DNA of 64,000 bases from Planococcus halotolerans (GTDB taxonomy: Bacteria; Bacillota; Bacilli; Bacillales_A; Planococcaceae). The stretch is taken from positions 1 to 64,000 of the forward strand of contig NZ_QLZR01000011.1 of assembly GCF_003289955.1 (NCBI RefSeq). Reading direction: 5' to 3'. Position 1 is the stretch's first letter; each line of letters starts with the position of its first letter. The position numbers and the translations under genes were made by a program. Shown here piece after piece: positions 33,797 to 41,978 of the stretch. The notes beneath the pieces were generated by a model. That model ran no database searches and had not been told where the DNA came from. It saw nothing but the letters and a program-made list of their open reading frames with translations.

Positions 33797-33882
33797 TTTA
33801 TTTTATTTCTATAGAAACGTTTCATGAAGGGGCTCCGGTGGGTAAAGACAAAGGAATACTTCACAAGGAGAGAACGAATAGC

Positions 33883-34041
33883 ATGGAACAGATACCAGAA
33901 TCGAAATTCGAAGATAAACGCTCAAATGTCATCGAGGAATTGGTGGCGCAGAATGTTTTTAAAATTAATGGACGGCAATTATATGAATTGAGTTTATATG
34001 AATTGATGAAGGAATATACGCAGAAAAGCCTTAGCTCGTAA
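33883..34041 (+). CDS. FbpA-like (Fur-regulated basic protein family) small protein
   Basis: 52 aa. The core (KRSNVIEELVAQNVFK, then GRQLYELSLYELMKEY) matches the FbpA family, where B. subtilis members act in the iron-sparing response. The protein is not strongly basic and no Fur box is visible upstream, so iron control is unproven. ATG 33883 with SD AAGGAG. A longer in-frame version would start inside the upstream hairpin. Confidence 0.75.
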   Translation: MEQIPESKFEDKRSNVIEELVAQNVFKINGRQLYELSLYELMKEYTQKSLSS

Positions 34042-34056
34042 GCTGCGGCTTTTTTA
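34024..34056 (+). terminator. terminator overlapping the FbpA-like stop
   Basis: AAAAGCCTTAGCT / AGCTGCGGCTTTT stem around CGTA, with a T-run. The 5' arm covers the last codons of the small gene. Confidence 0.85.
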
Positions 34057-34110
34057 TTTTCCATCAGAATTTCCTTTGATGGTTAAAAAAAGGATACGGG
34101 AGGGAATAAT

Positions 34111-35559
34111 ATGCATCATCAAAAGCTGGAGGATTACCGGAGAGACCGCCTCGATGAAATGACCTTGTCTGAAATGCAGGAAGAGATGCAGGCAGGGAAT
34201 GTAACTTCAGAGGAATTGGTTCTGATGTATAAGGAGAATATATCGCTGCGTGATAAAAATATCAATGCACTTCTTGAAATTAATCCGGATGCTCTGCAAA
34301 TCGCCCAAGCGCTTGATTTTGAACGGCAGCGAAAGGGAGCGAGAGGGCCGTTGCACGGAATACCCGTAGTGGTGAAAGATAATATGGATACTGCAGATAA
34401 AATGCATACCAGTGCCGGTTCTGTGGCTCTTGAAAAACATTATGCAGACAGGAATGCCTTTGTGATTGAAAAGCTGCAGAAAGCCGGAGCGGTGATAATG
34501 GGCAAGACGAATATGACTGAATGGGCCAATTTTATGTCGGATAAAATGACAAACGGGTACAGCTCACGGGGAGGCCAGGTCCACAATCCTTACGGAGCTT
34601 TTGATGTGGGCGGCTCCAGTTCCGGGTCAGCAGCTGCTGTTGCTGCTAATCTGGCAGCTGCAGGAATCGGTACGGAGACTTCCGGTTCGATTATAAATCC
34701 GGCCGCCCAAAACAGTCTTGTTGGCTTGAAGCCGACGGTCGGGATGATCAGCCGAAACGGCATCATCCCTTTATCCCATACCCAGGACACGGCTGGAACA
34801 CTTGCCCGGACAGTCAAAGATGCAGTGAATGTCTTTTCAGTTCTCATCGGCTTTGATCCAGATGATCCAATCACAAGGTTTTCCAGTGATTTTGAAGCTT
34901 ACGACTGGAGCGTCCATCTGAAAAAAGACGGTTTAAAAAATGTCAGGCTGGCTGTGACTCCGGAATTATTCAAGGAAATCTCTGACGAGCAAATGGAATT
35001 ATTTGAACAGGCGAAAATGAAACTTAAAGAATGTGGTGCCGAAATTATTGAAAATGTGGATCTTGGCTCAAACCAAGAAGATCTGGGGTTCGCCGTGTTG
35101 CTCCACGAATTCAAGGCAGATTTGAATGCTTATTTGGCAAGGACCAATTCGATGAATCCGATTAGATCCATGGACGATATAATTGCTTTCAATAGTGAAA
35201 ACTCCGATAAAATGCTGAAATTCGGCCAAAACCTGCTGGAGCAGGCAAACCTTCTGACAGGGATGCTGACCGAAAGGGAATATGTTGAAGCACTTGAACG
35301 CAATCGCTTCCTGGCTGCCGAACAGGGGATTAATGCCACTTTGAAAGAGATCGGTGCTGATGCTATCATCCTGCCGCAGGATTTTGGCTGCAATGTAGGG
35401 GCGGCTGCCGGTTTCCCGGCTATCACTGTCCCTTTTGGCTTCACTGAAACGAAAGAGCCTTTTGGAATAACATTTACAGGAATGGCATTCAGTGAACCAA
35501 AGATGATCGAGTATGCCTTCGCTTTTGAACAAGCGACAAAAGGAAGAAAAAAACCATAG
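34111..35559 (+). CDS. amidase-signature family amidase
   Basis: 482 aa. Ser-cisSer-Lys amidase: Lys in VVVKDNMDTAD (~residue 90), GGSSSGSAAAVAAN, and the nucleophile Ser in TETSGSIINPAA. It is related to GatA but is not in a gat operon and lacks GatB/GatC partners here, so it probably hydrolyses small amides or peptide amides. SD GGGAGGG before ATG 34111. Substrate unknown. Confidence 0.9.
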   Translation: MHHQKLEDYRRDRLDEMTLSEMQEEMQAGNVTSEELVLMYKENISLRDKNINALLEINPDALQIAQALDFERQRKGARGPLHGIPVVVKDNMDTADKMHTSAGSVALEKHYADRNAFVIEKLQKAGAVIMGKTNMTEWANFMSDKMTNGYSSRGGQVHNPYGAFDVGGSSSGSAAAVAANLAAAGIGTETSGSIINPAAQNSLVGLKPTVGMISRNGIIPLSHTQDTAGTLARTVKDAVNVFSVLIGFDPDDPITRFSSDFEAYDWSVHLKKDGLKNVRLAVTPELFKEISDEQMELFEQAKMKLKECGAEIIENVDLGSNQEDLGFAVLLHEFKADLNAYLARTNSMNPIRSMDDIIAFNSENSDKMLKFGQNLLEQANLLTGMLTEREYVEALERNRFLAAEQGINATLKEIGADAIILPQDFGCNVGAAAGFPAITVPFGFTETKEPFGITFTGMAFSEPKMIEYAFAFEQATKGRKKP

Positions 35560-35560
35560 T

Positions 35561-35643
35561 AAAAGGACTTGTCCCAAAAGGAATTTTGGGCAACTCCTTT
35601 TGCGACGAAGCTAGCGCAGAGATGCAGAGACAGGAGCAATAGT
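35561..35643 (-). repeat. intergenic repeat, short copy in reverse orientation
   Basis: On the minus strand it reads ATTGCTCCTGTCTCTGCAT, CTCTGCGCTAGCTTCGTCGC, then a hairpin AAAAGGA...CCCAAAA TTCC TTTTGGG...TCCTTTT. It corresponds to the module at 27357 with the middle of the two units deleted. The hairpin has the TTCC-type loop of the 27433 hairpin but different arms. The hairpin may also end the amidase transcript. Confidence 0.7.
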
Positions 35644-35670
35644 ATTTCCCTGCACTTTATTAGAGACAAA

Positions 35671-35718
35671 GGGGCTGTCCAATAAGTCGTTTGATGACTT
35701 ATCGGACAGCCTCTTTTT
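35671..35718. terminator. terminator between amidase and TetR genes
   Basis: GGGGCTGTCC, then AATAAGTC/GACTTAT, then GGACAGCC, followed by TCTTTTT. The minus-strand T-run is weaker. It is related to the hairpin at 17503. Confidence 0.88.
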
Positions 35719-35725
35719 ATTTCGT

Positions 35726-36583
35726 TTAAAATTTGGCGAGTTTCTTCCATACCTGTTCAAGTAAAATCAGTAAGTCCGATTCATGCTCCGGATTATTTGT
35801 AAGTGTTCCCAGCACACTTTCAAGCAGGGCTTTGCGAGGTGCTTCCGATTTCAGTTCTTCTGCAAGAAAAAGCACAAGCTGCCGGGAAGCATGATCCTCT
35901 CCGAAAGAGAGGCTGCAGGTTTCAAGTTGCTGTGCAAGTTCTTTTACAGAAAGGTTATCAGAAGTTTTTTCGGTGTAAACGGTCGGCGCCAAAATGAAAC
36001 GTGCTCCAGATTCCATTTGAGCCAAAATGGAAACGTCCAGACGGTTAATGACAAAAGACGCCAATTTTTTCGTTGGAAGATCCTCATCCGTTGTCAGCTG
36101 CCAGATATTCACAAGCTGCTGAACTGATCCGTGCACCGCTGCTGCGTTATCAAGTGCAAATGGGGCTGCTTTTGGTCCGTATATATCAATAATGCGGGAA
36201 GATATCCAATCCAATTCTTTTCGATAGGAATTCTTCGCAAAATCCTTTAATTCTTTATCCTGGGAATAGAAAATGCTTTCGTACAGCGAAAAAAGATTCT
36301 TCTCCCGGTTCATTTGAATCCTTACACATAGCTGCTCGGCCAGCACTGTCGGATCATTCACCGGTTTTCCGGCAGCAGCTTCCATCCGTTTCTGGCGAAT
36401 TTCGTTGCCTACCGATTCCATGATAGCGATAAGACATTCCGTTTTGGACGTAAAGTAATTATAAAAAGTGCCTTTTGAAATGCCTGCTTCGTCGAGGATA
36501 TCCTGGATTGAAGTAGAATTATACCCCTTGCTGATGAAAAGAGAGTATGCGGCATCTATGATGTTTTGTTTTTTTCGATTCAT
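35726..36583 (-). CDS. TetR-family transcriptional regulator
   Basis: 285 aa, longer than the usual ~200. The N-terminal HTH has AAYSLFISKGYNSTSIQDIL and ISKGTFYNYFTSKTECL (about residues 11-52). The C-terminal ligand domain has an extra ~80 residues. It is divergent from the MFS exporter at 36760 and probably represses it; matching palindromes lie between them. ATG 36583 with SD AAGGTGAG. The ligand is unknown. Confidence 0.9.
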   Translation of the reverse strand: MNRKKQNIIDAAYSLFISKGYNSTSIQDILDEAGISKGTFYNYFTSKTECLIAIMESVGNEIRQKRMEAAAGKPVNDPTVLAEQLCVRIQMNREKNLFSLYESIFYSQDKELKDFAKNSYRKELDWISSRIIDIYGPKAAPFALDNAAAVHGSVQQLVNIWQLTTDEDLPTKKLASFVINRLDVSILAQMESGARFILAPTVYTEKTSDNLSVKELAQQLETCSLSFGEDHASRQLVLFLAEELKSEAPRKALLESVLGTLTNNPEHESDLLILLEQVWKKLAKF

Positions 36584-36595
36584 TTAACTCACCTT

Positions 36596-36610
36596 TATAC
36601 TCGTAGTCTA
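36596..36610. promoter_or_regulatory. TetR operator candidate, proximal to the regulator
   Basis: TATACTCGTAGTCTA: half sites TATAC and GTCTA around 5 nt, one mismatch from the perfect site at 36682. It lies between the regulator's promoter (TTGCTT, 17 nt, TATTCT on the minus strand) and its start codon, suggesting autoregulation. Confidence 0.55.
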
Positions 36611-36671
36611 TCCTCAGAATACCCGTAATTGGGCAATTAAGCAATAAAACTAAACAACCGGTATATTTTTG

Positions 36672-36700
36672 TTGATAAATATATACTGCGGGTATAGAAT
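36672..36700 (+). promoter_or_regulatory. promoter of MFS exporter
   Basis: -35 TTGATA (36672-36677), a 17-nt spacer, -10 TAGAAT (36695-36700). The operator at 36682-36696 fills the spacer. Confidence 0.65.
36682..36696. promoter_or_regulatory. TetR operator candidate in exporter promoter
   Basis: TATACTGCGGGTATA: perfect 5-bp half sites TATAC/GTATA around 5 nt, placed between the -35 and -10 boxes. Binding there would block RNA polymerase. Confidence 0.65.
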
Positions 36701-36759
36701 AATGAAATGGAGATTGAGAAAAACAAATTCAGCATGAAATATACGGAGGAAGAAATACA

Positions 36760-38232
36760 ATGACCGAACAGAAAAAGCCGCCTTACGGCATAATTGCAAT
36801 ACTCTTCACAGGGGCGTTTGTAGCAATATTCAACCAGACATTATTGAACATTGCCCTGCCTGAAATCATGGCAGACTTTGGTATTAAAGCGGCTACCGCC
36901 CAGTGGCTGGTAACCGGATATATGCTGGTGAACGGGATATTGATCCCAGCCAGTGCATTTTTCATCCAGCGCTTTTCAAACCGTTCCATCTTTATCGTCG
37001 CAATGTCTTTGTTTTCACTGGGGACATTGATTGCCGGCCTGGCACCGACCTTTGCATTCCTTCTCGCCGGGCGTCTTTTGCAGGCTTCCGGAGCAGCATT
37101 GATGATGCCGCTTCTGATGAATGTGATGCTCGCTGCGTTTCCGGTTGAAAAACGCGGGACCGCGATGGGCTATTTCGGGCTTGTCATGGTCGTTGCACCA
37201 GCAATTGGCCCAACATTATCAGGCTTTATCGTTCAAAACTACGATTGGCGCGTGCTATTTTTCATCGTGCTGCCGGTAGCATTGATCCCTTTGCTTTTGG
37301 GTATTTTCAAATTAAAGAATTTAACATTCCAGAACCGGGAAATCTCTCTTGATAAGTTCTCACTGGTTTTATCCAGTCTTGGTTTTGGAGGCATTCTATA
37401 CGGCTTCAGTTCAGCAGGCACACTGGGCTGGTCCAATCCTGTCGTCTACATTACAATAGCCGTCGGTTTGATTTCTCTTGTGTTATTCGTCCTGCGCCAA
37501 TTGAAGCTCGATGAGCCGCTGCTCGAAATGCGGATCTATAAATACCCGATGTTCGCATTGTCATCAGTGATTTCAATTGTATTATCAATGTCCATGTTCT
37601 CAGCGATGATTCTCATGCCGATCTATATTCAGACCATCAAAGGGATTTCACCGATTAATTCGGGCTTATTGATGCTGCCGGGTGCATTGATAATGGGAAT
37701 GATGTCTCCGATTACCGGCCGACTGTTTGATAAATGGGGCGCTAAAGTTCTGGCAATCCCCGGCTTGGCACTTGTCGTCATCACGACATTCCTATTCAGC
37801 CAGCTAACATTGGATACAAGCTATTGGCAGATCATGATTATCTATTCCATTCGGATGCTTGGCATCTCACTTGTCATGATGCCGGTTATGACCAATGGAT
37901 TGAATACGTTGCCGATGAAAGCTTATCCTCACGGAACAGCCATCAATAATACTTTGCAGCAGGTTTCGGGAGCTATCGGCTCTGCATTCCTGATTACTTT
38001 GATGAACACCCGCACTGAATCGGCTGCCGCTGATTTGCTGGAGAGTGGAACTGCGCCGGAAAATATTGTGAATATGGCAATGCTTGAAGGCATCAACTTC
38101 TCATTCTTCATTTCAACGTTCATCGCATTAACTGCGCTGCTGTTGGCACTGTTCATCAAAAAGCCGGAGCGTCCGGTAACGGAACAGGAAAAAGAAATGG
38201 TCTATACCCGAAAAGAAGCTACAGAATCTTAA
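36760..38232 (+). CDS. DHA2-family MFS multidrug efflux transporter
   Basis: 490 aa with about 14 membrane spans, the EmrB/LmrB class of proton-driven exporters. The first span contains LFTGAFVAIFNQTLLNIALP. Motif C-like VAPAIGPTLSGF is near residue 150. It is divergent from a TetR regulator, typical for drug- or metabolite-induced efflux. SD GGAGG before ATG 36760. Similar to B. subtilis LmrB, but the specificity cannot be stated. Confidence 0.9.
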   Translation: MTEQKKPPYGIIAILFTGAFVAIFNQTLLNIALPEIMADFGIKAATAQWLVTGYMLVNGILIPASAFFIQRFSNRSIFIVAMSLFSLGTLIAGLAPTFAFLLAGRLLQASGAALMMPLLMNVMLAAFPVEKRGTAMGYFGLVMVVAPAIGPTLSGFIVQNYDWRVLFFIVLPVALIPLLLGIFKLKNLTFQNREISLDKFSLVLSSLGFGGILYGFSSAGTLGWSNPVVYITIAVGLISLVLFVLRQLKLDEPLLEMRIYKYPMFALSSVISIVLSMSMFSAMILMPIYIQTIKGISPINSGLLMLPGALIMGMMSPITGRLFDKWGAKVLAIPGLALVVITTFLFSQLTLDTSYWQIMIIYSIRMLGISLVMMPVMTNGLNTLPMKAYPHGTAINNTLQQVSGAIGSAFLITLMNTRTESAAADLLESGTAPENIVNMAMLEGINFSFFISTFIALTALLLALFIKKPERPVTEQEKEMVYTRKEATES

Positions 38233-38238
38233 ACTTTG

Positions 38239-38268
38239 GCCGCTCCGATTTACGGAGCGGCTTTCTTT
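38239..38268 (+). terminator. terminator after MFS gene
   Basis: GCCGCTCCG / CGGAGCGGC stem with a short loop and TTTCTTTG. Confidence 0.85.
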
Positions 38269-38366
38269 GTTTTTAGTGCATGACAAGCAAGCGGAATTCA
38301 TCAAAAAAAGGCGTTAGAACGCCAAATATGGTACACTGTAAGCATTGAAAAGAAGGTGGAATTAAA

Positions 38367-39524
38367 ATGACATTTATAGAAGAACTAAAACCAGAGTGGC
38401 AGGAAAAGTGGAAAAAAACCGGATTTGAATCAATCATGCCGATTCAGGAGCAGATGATTCCTGAAATGATAGCAGGAAACGATATCTTAGCCCAATCACC
38501 TACAGGGTCGGGCAAGACGCTGGCCTATGTATTGCCTATTCTGCAGCGGGTGGATCCGCAAAAGGCAGCCACACAGGCAATGATTGTTGCACCGTCACAG
38601 GAATTGTCGATGCAGATCGTAAATGTGTTGCGGGAGTGGACAGAAGGCACAGATGTAACCGTGACACAATTGATCGGCGGTGCCAATATGCAGCGCCAAT
38701 TGGAAAAATTGAAGAAAAAACCGACGATTGTAGTTGGAACACCCGGTCGCTTGAATGAACTCGTCAAAAGCAAAAAGTTGAAAATGCATGAAATCCGCAT
38801 CCTGGTCCTTGATGAAGGAGATCAATTGATGGCACGCGAACATCGCAATGTCATGAAGGCTCTGATTGAGAAGACACAGAATGAGCGGCAACTGGTGCTC
38901 GTTTCGGCAACGATTACAGAAGAAGTGGAACTGGTTGCGGAACGTCTCATGCAGCATCCGACACGCCTCCATGTCACAGCAGAGGAAATGCCGATGCAAG
39001 GAAAAGTGACGCACTCATTCATAAAAGTGGATGAACGTGATAAGACGGATTTGCTGCGCCGCATATCGCATATCGACGGGGTAAAAGCTTTGGCATTCGT
39101 CAATAACCTTGACCAGTTATTGATGAAGGAAAATAAATTAAAGTTCCGCGACACTAAAATAGTCACATTACATTCCGAAATGAATAAGGATGAACGCAAA
39201 AAAGCGCTTGATGCTTTCCGTAAAGGCGAAGTGTCAATCCTTATTGCAACAGAGGTCGCAGCCCGCGGGCTGGACATTGATTCGGTAACACACGTTATCC
39301 ATGTGGATGTTCCAAAAACAATCGATCAATATCTTCACCGCTCAGGACGGACAGGGAGAGCCGGAAAAGATGGTGAAGTATTGACTCTGTTAGCTTATCA
39401 GGATGAAAGACATTATAAAAAATTCACGAAGGACTTGCCTTCGAAGCCTGTTCAGAAAATCATGCACGGCGGAGAATTGATTGAGGGGTCAAGCAAGACA
39501 GTAAATACAAAGGGGAAAAAATAA
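38367..39524 (+). CDS. DEAD-box-like RNA helicase with DEGD motif II (YfmL-like)
   Basis: 385 aa, a bare two-RecA-domain helicase with almost no C-terminal extension, the size of B. subtilis YfmL. Visible: Q motif GFESIMPIQEQMIP, Walker A SPTGSGKT (~residue 44), TPGR, motif III VSATI, and HRSGRTGRAG. Motif II reads VLDEGDQL, so the name-giving A is replaced by G. It probably remodels RNA or ribosome precursors. SD AAGGTGG; ends 1 nt into the next gene. Confidence 0.88.
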   Translation: MTFIEELKPEWQEKWKKTGFESIMPIQEQMIPEMIAGNDILAQSPTGSGKTLAYVLPILQRVDPQKAATQAMIVAPSQELSMQIVNVLREWTEGTDVTVTQLIGGANMQRQLEKLKKKPTIVVGTPGRLNELVKSKKLKMHEIRILVLDEGDQLMAREHRNVMKALIEKTQNERQLVLVSATITEEVELVAERLMQHPTRLHVTAEEMPMQGKVTHSFIKVDERDKTDLLRRISHIDGVKALAFVNNLDQLLMKENKLKFRDTKIVTLHSEMNKDERKKALDAFRKGEVSILIATEVAARGLDIDSVTHVIHVDVPKTIDQYLHRSGRTGRAGKDGEVLTLLAYQDERHYKKFTKDLPSKPVQKIMHGGELIEGSSKTVNTKGKK

Positions 39525-40753
39525 TGGATTTTCAGAAAAAAATGGAACAGTATGCGGAGTTGACCGTATACGTTGGACTGAATGTCCAAAAAGATCAGCA
39601 TGTGCTTATCAATACCACGACCGATACGATTGAGTTTACCCGTCTGGTCGTGAAAAAAGCATATGAAGCCGGTGCGAAAAATGTTCATGTGAATTATTCA
39701 GACCCGGTTCAGACGCGTACGCATTATGAACTGGCGCCTGACGAAGCATTTACGGAGTATCCGGAGTGGTCAGTTGTGCAGCGCGATGAAATTATTGAGA
39801 AGGGCGGTTCTTTTTTGTGGATTGATGCGGAAGATCCGGATCTATTGACCGGCATTCCAGCAAAACGCTTATCGAACTCTCAGAAAGCTGCGGGCAAGGC
39901 ATTGGCCAGATACCGCCAGGCAGTGGGTTCCGATAAAGTGGCATGGTCGATTGTAGCAATCCCATCAGAAAAATGGGCTGCGAAAGTCTTTCCGGATCTA
40001 GCACCTGAACGGCAGATTGAAGCTCTTTGGGAAGCGATATTCAAAACCGTGCGAATCGGGGGAGGAGATGCTGTTGCTCTATGGAAAGAGCATATCAATT
40101 TCCTTGAGAAACGAGCTGCCCAGCTAAATGATCATCGTTTTGTAAAATTGCATTATTCCGCTCCGGGCACTGATTTGACAATCGGATTGCCGGACAAGCA
40201 TATCTGGATGTCCGGTGCATCAAAAACGCCGCAAGGCAATCCGTTCATCGCGAATATGCCGACAGAGGAAGTTTATACGGTTCCATTAAAAAATGGAGTC
40301 AATGGTTTTGTCCGCAATACAAAGCCATTTGTCTATCAAGGCAACATCATCGATGGGTTCACACTGACTTTCGAAAATGGCAAAATTGTTAAAGCTGAAG
40401 CTGAAACAGGTGAAGAGCTGTTAAATGAAATGATCAATTCAGATGAAGGCGCGGCTTATCTAGGCGAAGTGGCATTGGTACCGCATCAATCGCCGATCTC
40501 GGATTCCGGCCTGTTGTTCTTCAATACCTTATTTGATGAAAACGCATCAAACCACTTGGCAATCGGCGATTCTTATCCAACCTGCTACGAGGGTGCCCGC
40601 GATCTTGAACGTGAGCAACTGGCAGAGCTGGGATTGAATACATCCATTGTTCATGAAGACTTTATGATTGGCAGTGCTGAAATGGATATTGATGGCATCA
40701 CTGCAGACGGTTCGAAGATTCCGGTTTTCCGAAAAGGCAACTGGGCATTCTAA
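39524..40753 (+). CDS. M29-family metallo-aminopeptidase (AmpS-like)
   Basis: 409 aa. M29 (AmpS/AmpT) dinuclear metal aminopeptidase removing N-terminal residues from peptides. The C-terminal catalytic region has GEVALVPHQSPISDSGLLF and NTLFDENASNHLAIG. The end MDIDGITADGSKIPVFRKGN is the family close. It shares a TAATG junction with the helicase. A second copy of the same family is at 51205 on the other strand. Confidence 0.92.
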   Translation: MDFQKKMEQYAELTVYVGLNVQKDQHVLINTTTDTIEFTRLVVKKAYEAGAKNVHVNYSDPVQTRTHYELAPDEAFTEYPEWSVVQRDEIIEKGGSFLWIDAEDPDLLTGIPAKRLSNSQKAAGKALARYRQAVGSDKVAWSIVAIPSEKWAAKVFPDLAPERQIEALWEAIFKTVRIGGGDAVALWKEHINFLEKRAAQLNDHRFVKLHYSAPGTDLTIGLPDKHIWMSGASKTPQGNPFIANMPTEEVYTVPLKNGVNGFVRNTKPFVYQGNIIDGFTLTFENGKIVKAEAETGEELLNEMINSDEGAAYLGEVALVPHQSPISDSGLLFFNTLFDENASNHLAIGDSYPTCYEGARDLEREQLAELGLNTSIVHEDFMIGSAEMDIDGITADGSKIPVFRKGNWAF

Positions 40754-40765
40754 GAGGTGATAGAA

Positions 40766-41716
40766 ATGAAAAAAACTGCTGCAACGCTGCTGGCTTTGAC
40801 GCTTTCAATCAGTATGGTGAATACAGCGACAGCTGAAGTGAAAATACCGGCTGCCTATATAGCTCTGGGTGATTCACTCGCTGCGGGCCAGACGCCACAA
40901 AGCCAGATTGACACTGGTTATGCGGATTTAATCGCACAGGAGTTAAGCCGCAATCAGCCGGTCGCATTGTTTTCGAAAGATCTCGCTTTTCCTGGATTTA
41001 CGACAGCGGATGTTCTGGAGCGTGTAGAGGAAGAGGCGACTCAGGAACTTCTGGCATCGGCTAATATCATCACATTGTCGGCAGGAGCCAATGATCTGCT
41101 GCGGCTGGTGCAGGCAAATCCGGCTGACGGCTCGCTCCAATTCCAGCGCATCCAATCAGATTTTGCGCTGAATAAAGCGAGAAAAAATATCAGTGATATA
41201 TTAAGCAGGTTGAATGAAGCTGCACCTAATGCAGATATATACGTTATGGGTTATTATTTCGCCTATCCGCATGCCCGTGAATCGCAGAAAGAAGGCATAG
41301 CTGAGCAGGTAGGAATCTTAAATGAAATCCTGGAAAATGAAGCTGAAAAAGCCGGCGCGATTTTTGTATCAGTCGATGAGGCGTTTGGTGAAAATGCAGT
41401 ATCTAAAGTGCCGAATCCTGGAGATGTTCACCCGAATTTTGAAGGTTACCAGGCGATGGCCAATGAGTTTTTGGCAGAGTACCGCGAAGGCTGGGTCGTG
41501 GAAAACCGCGAATTACCCGAGCCGAATCCCATAAGTTTTGAAGAAATCCTTCAGGAGCAGGATGAGCAGGCTGCCGGCAATTCCCAGCCGGATACCGAAA
41601 CGGGAGAGCCTGCAGATACAGATGCTGAAGAAGTGGAGACCGATCAATCGGCTGGGCTCCTTCCCGATCTGAAATCGGGTTACCTGGCTCTTCGCACAGT
41701 TTTACCGATTATATAG
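40766..41716 (+). CDS. secreted SGNH/GDSL hydrolase
   Basis: 316 aa. A signal peptide (~residues 1-24, ending ATA-E) predicts export. Block I ALGDSLAAGQ is near residue 33, block III SAGANDLL in the middle, and block V GDVHPNFEGY holds the Asp-His of the triad. An acidic low-complexity tail (about residues 250-290) precedes a hydrophobic end. Predicted esterase or lipase. ATG 40766 with SD AAGAGGTGA, 12 nt after the aminopeptidase. Confidence 0.88.
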   Translation: MKKTAATLLALTLSISMVNTATAEVKIPAAYIALGDSLAAGQTPQSQIDTGYADLIAQELSRNQPVALFSKDLAFPGFTTADVLERVEEEATQELLASANIITLSAGANDLLRLVQANPADGSLQFQRIQSDFALNKARKNISDILSRLNEAAPNADIYVMGYYFAYPHARESQKEGIAEQVGILNEILENEAEKAGAIFVSVDEAFGENAVSKVPNPGDVHPNFEGYQAMANEFLAEYREGWVVENRELPEPNPISFEEILQEQDEQAAGNSQPDTETGEPADTDAEEVETDQSAGLLPDLKSGYLALRTVLPII

Positions 41717-41723
41717 AATCAAA

Positions 41724-41759
41724 AAAATCCCGCACCTGATAATTCAGGCGCGGGATTTT
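41724..41759. terminator. bidirectional terminator
   Basis: AAAATCCCGC and GCGGGATTTT with inner CCTGA/TCAGG; A-run left and T-run right serve the SGNH gene and the convergent small gene. Confidence 0.88.
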
Positions 41760-41762
41760 CAT

Positions 41763-41909
41763 TTATCGTTTTGGTTGTTTAGTCTTGTATTGGCTTGTAT
41801 TAGTCTGTGCATTTCCTTTTGATTTCTTCTTATTCATAAATTTGCGGATAACCGGATAAGCTATAGGACCGTATTTAATCGCTGTTCTCAATAATCTTCC
41901 TACTGCCAT
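41763..41909 (-). CDS. small basic hypothetical protein
   Basis: 48 aa: MAVGRLLRTAIKYGPIAYP at the start, then VIRKFMNKKK and a Lys/Gln/Thr-rich tail ending QPKR. Strongly basic with a short amphipathic N-terminal helix, which suggests membrane-surface or nucleic acid contact. SD GGAG is 8-9 nt before the ATG, and the terminator at 41724-41759 follows the stop, so it looks like a real gene. Family not recognised. Confidence 0.7.
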   Translation of the reverse strand: MAVGRLLRTAIKYGPIAYPVIRKFMNKKKSKGNAQTNTSQYKTKQPKR

Positions 41910-41978
41910 ATTTATCGCTCCATTCGTTTTATAGATACTTCATAAATGCCCGTTTTCCAGTTAACTTAAACATAGCAC

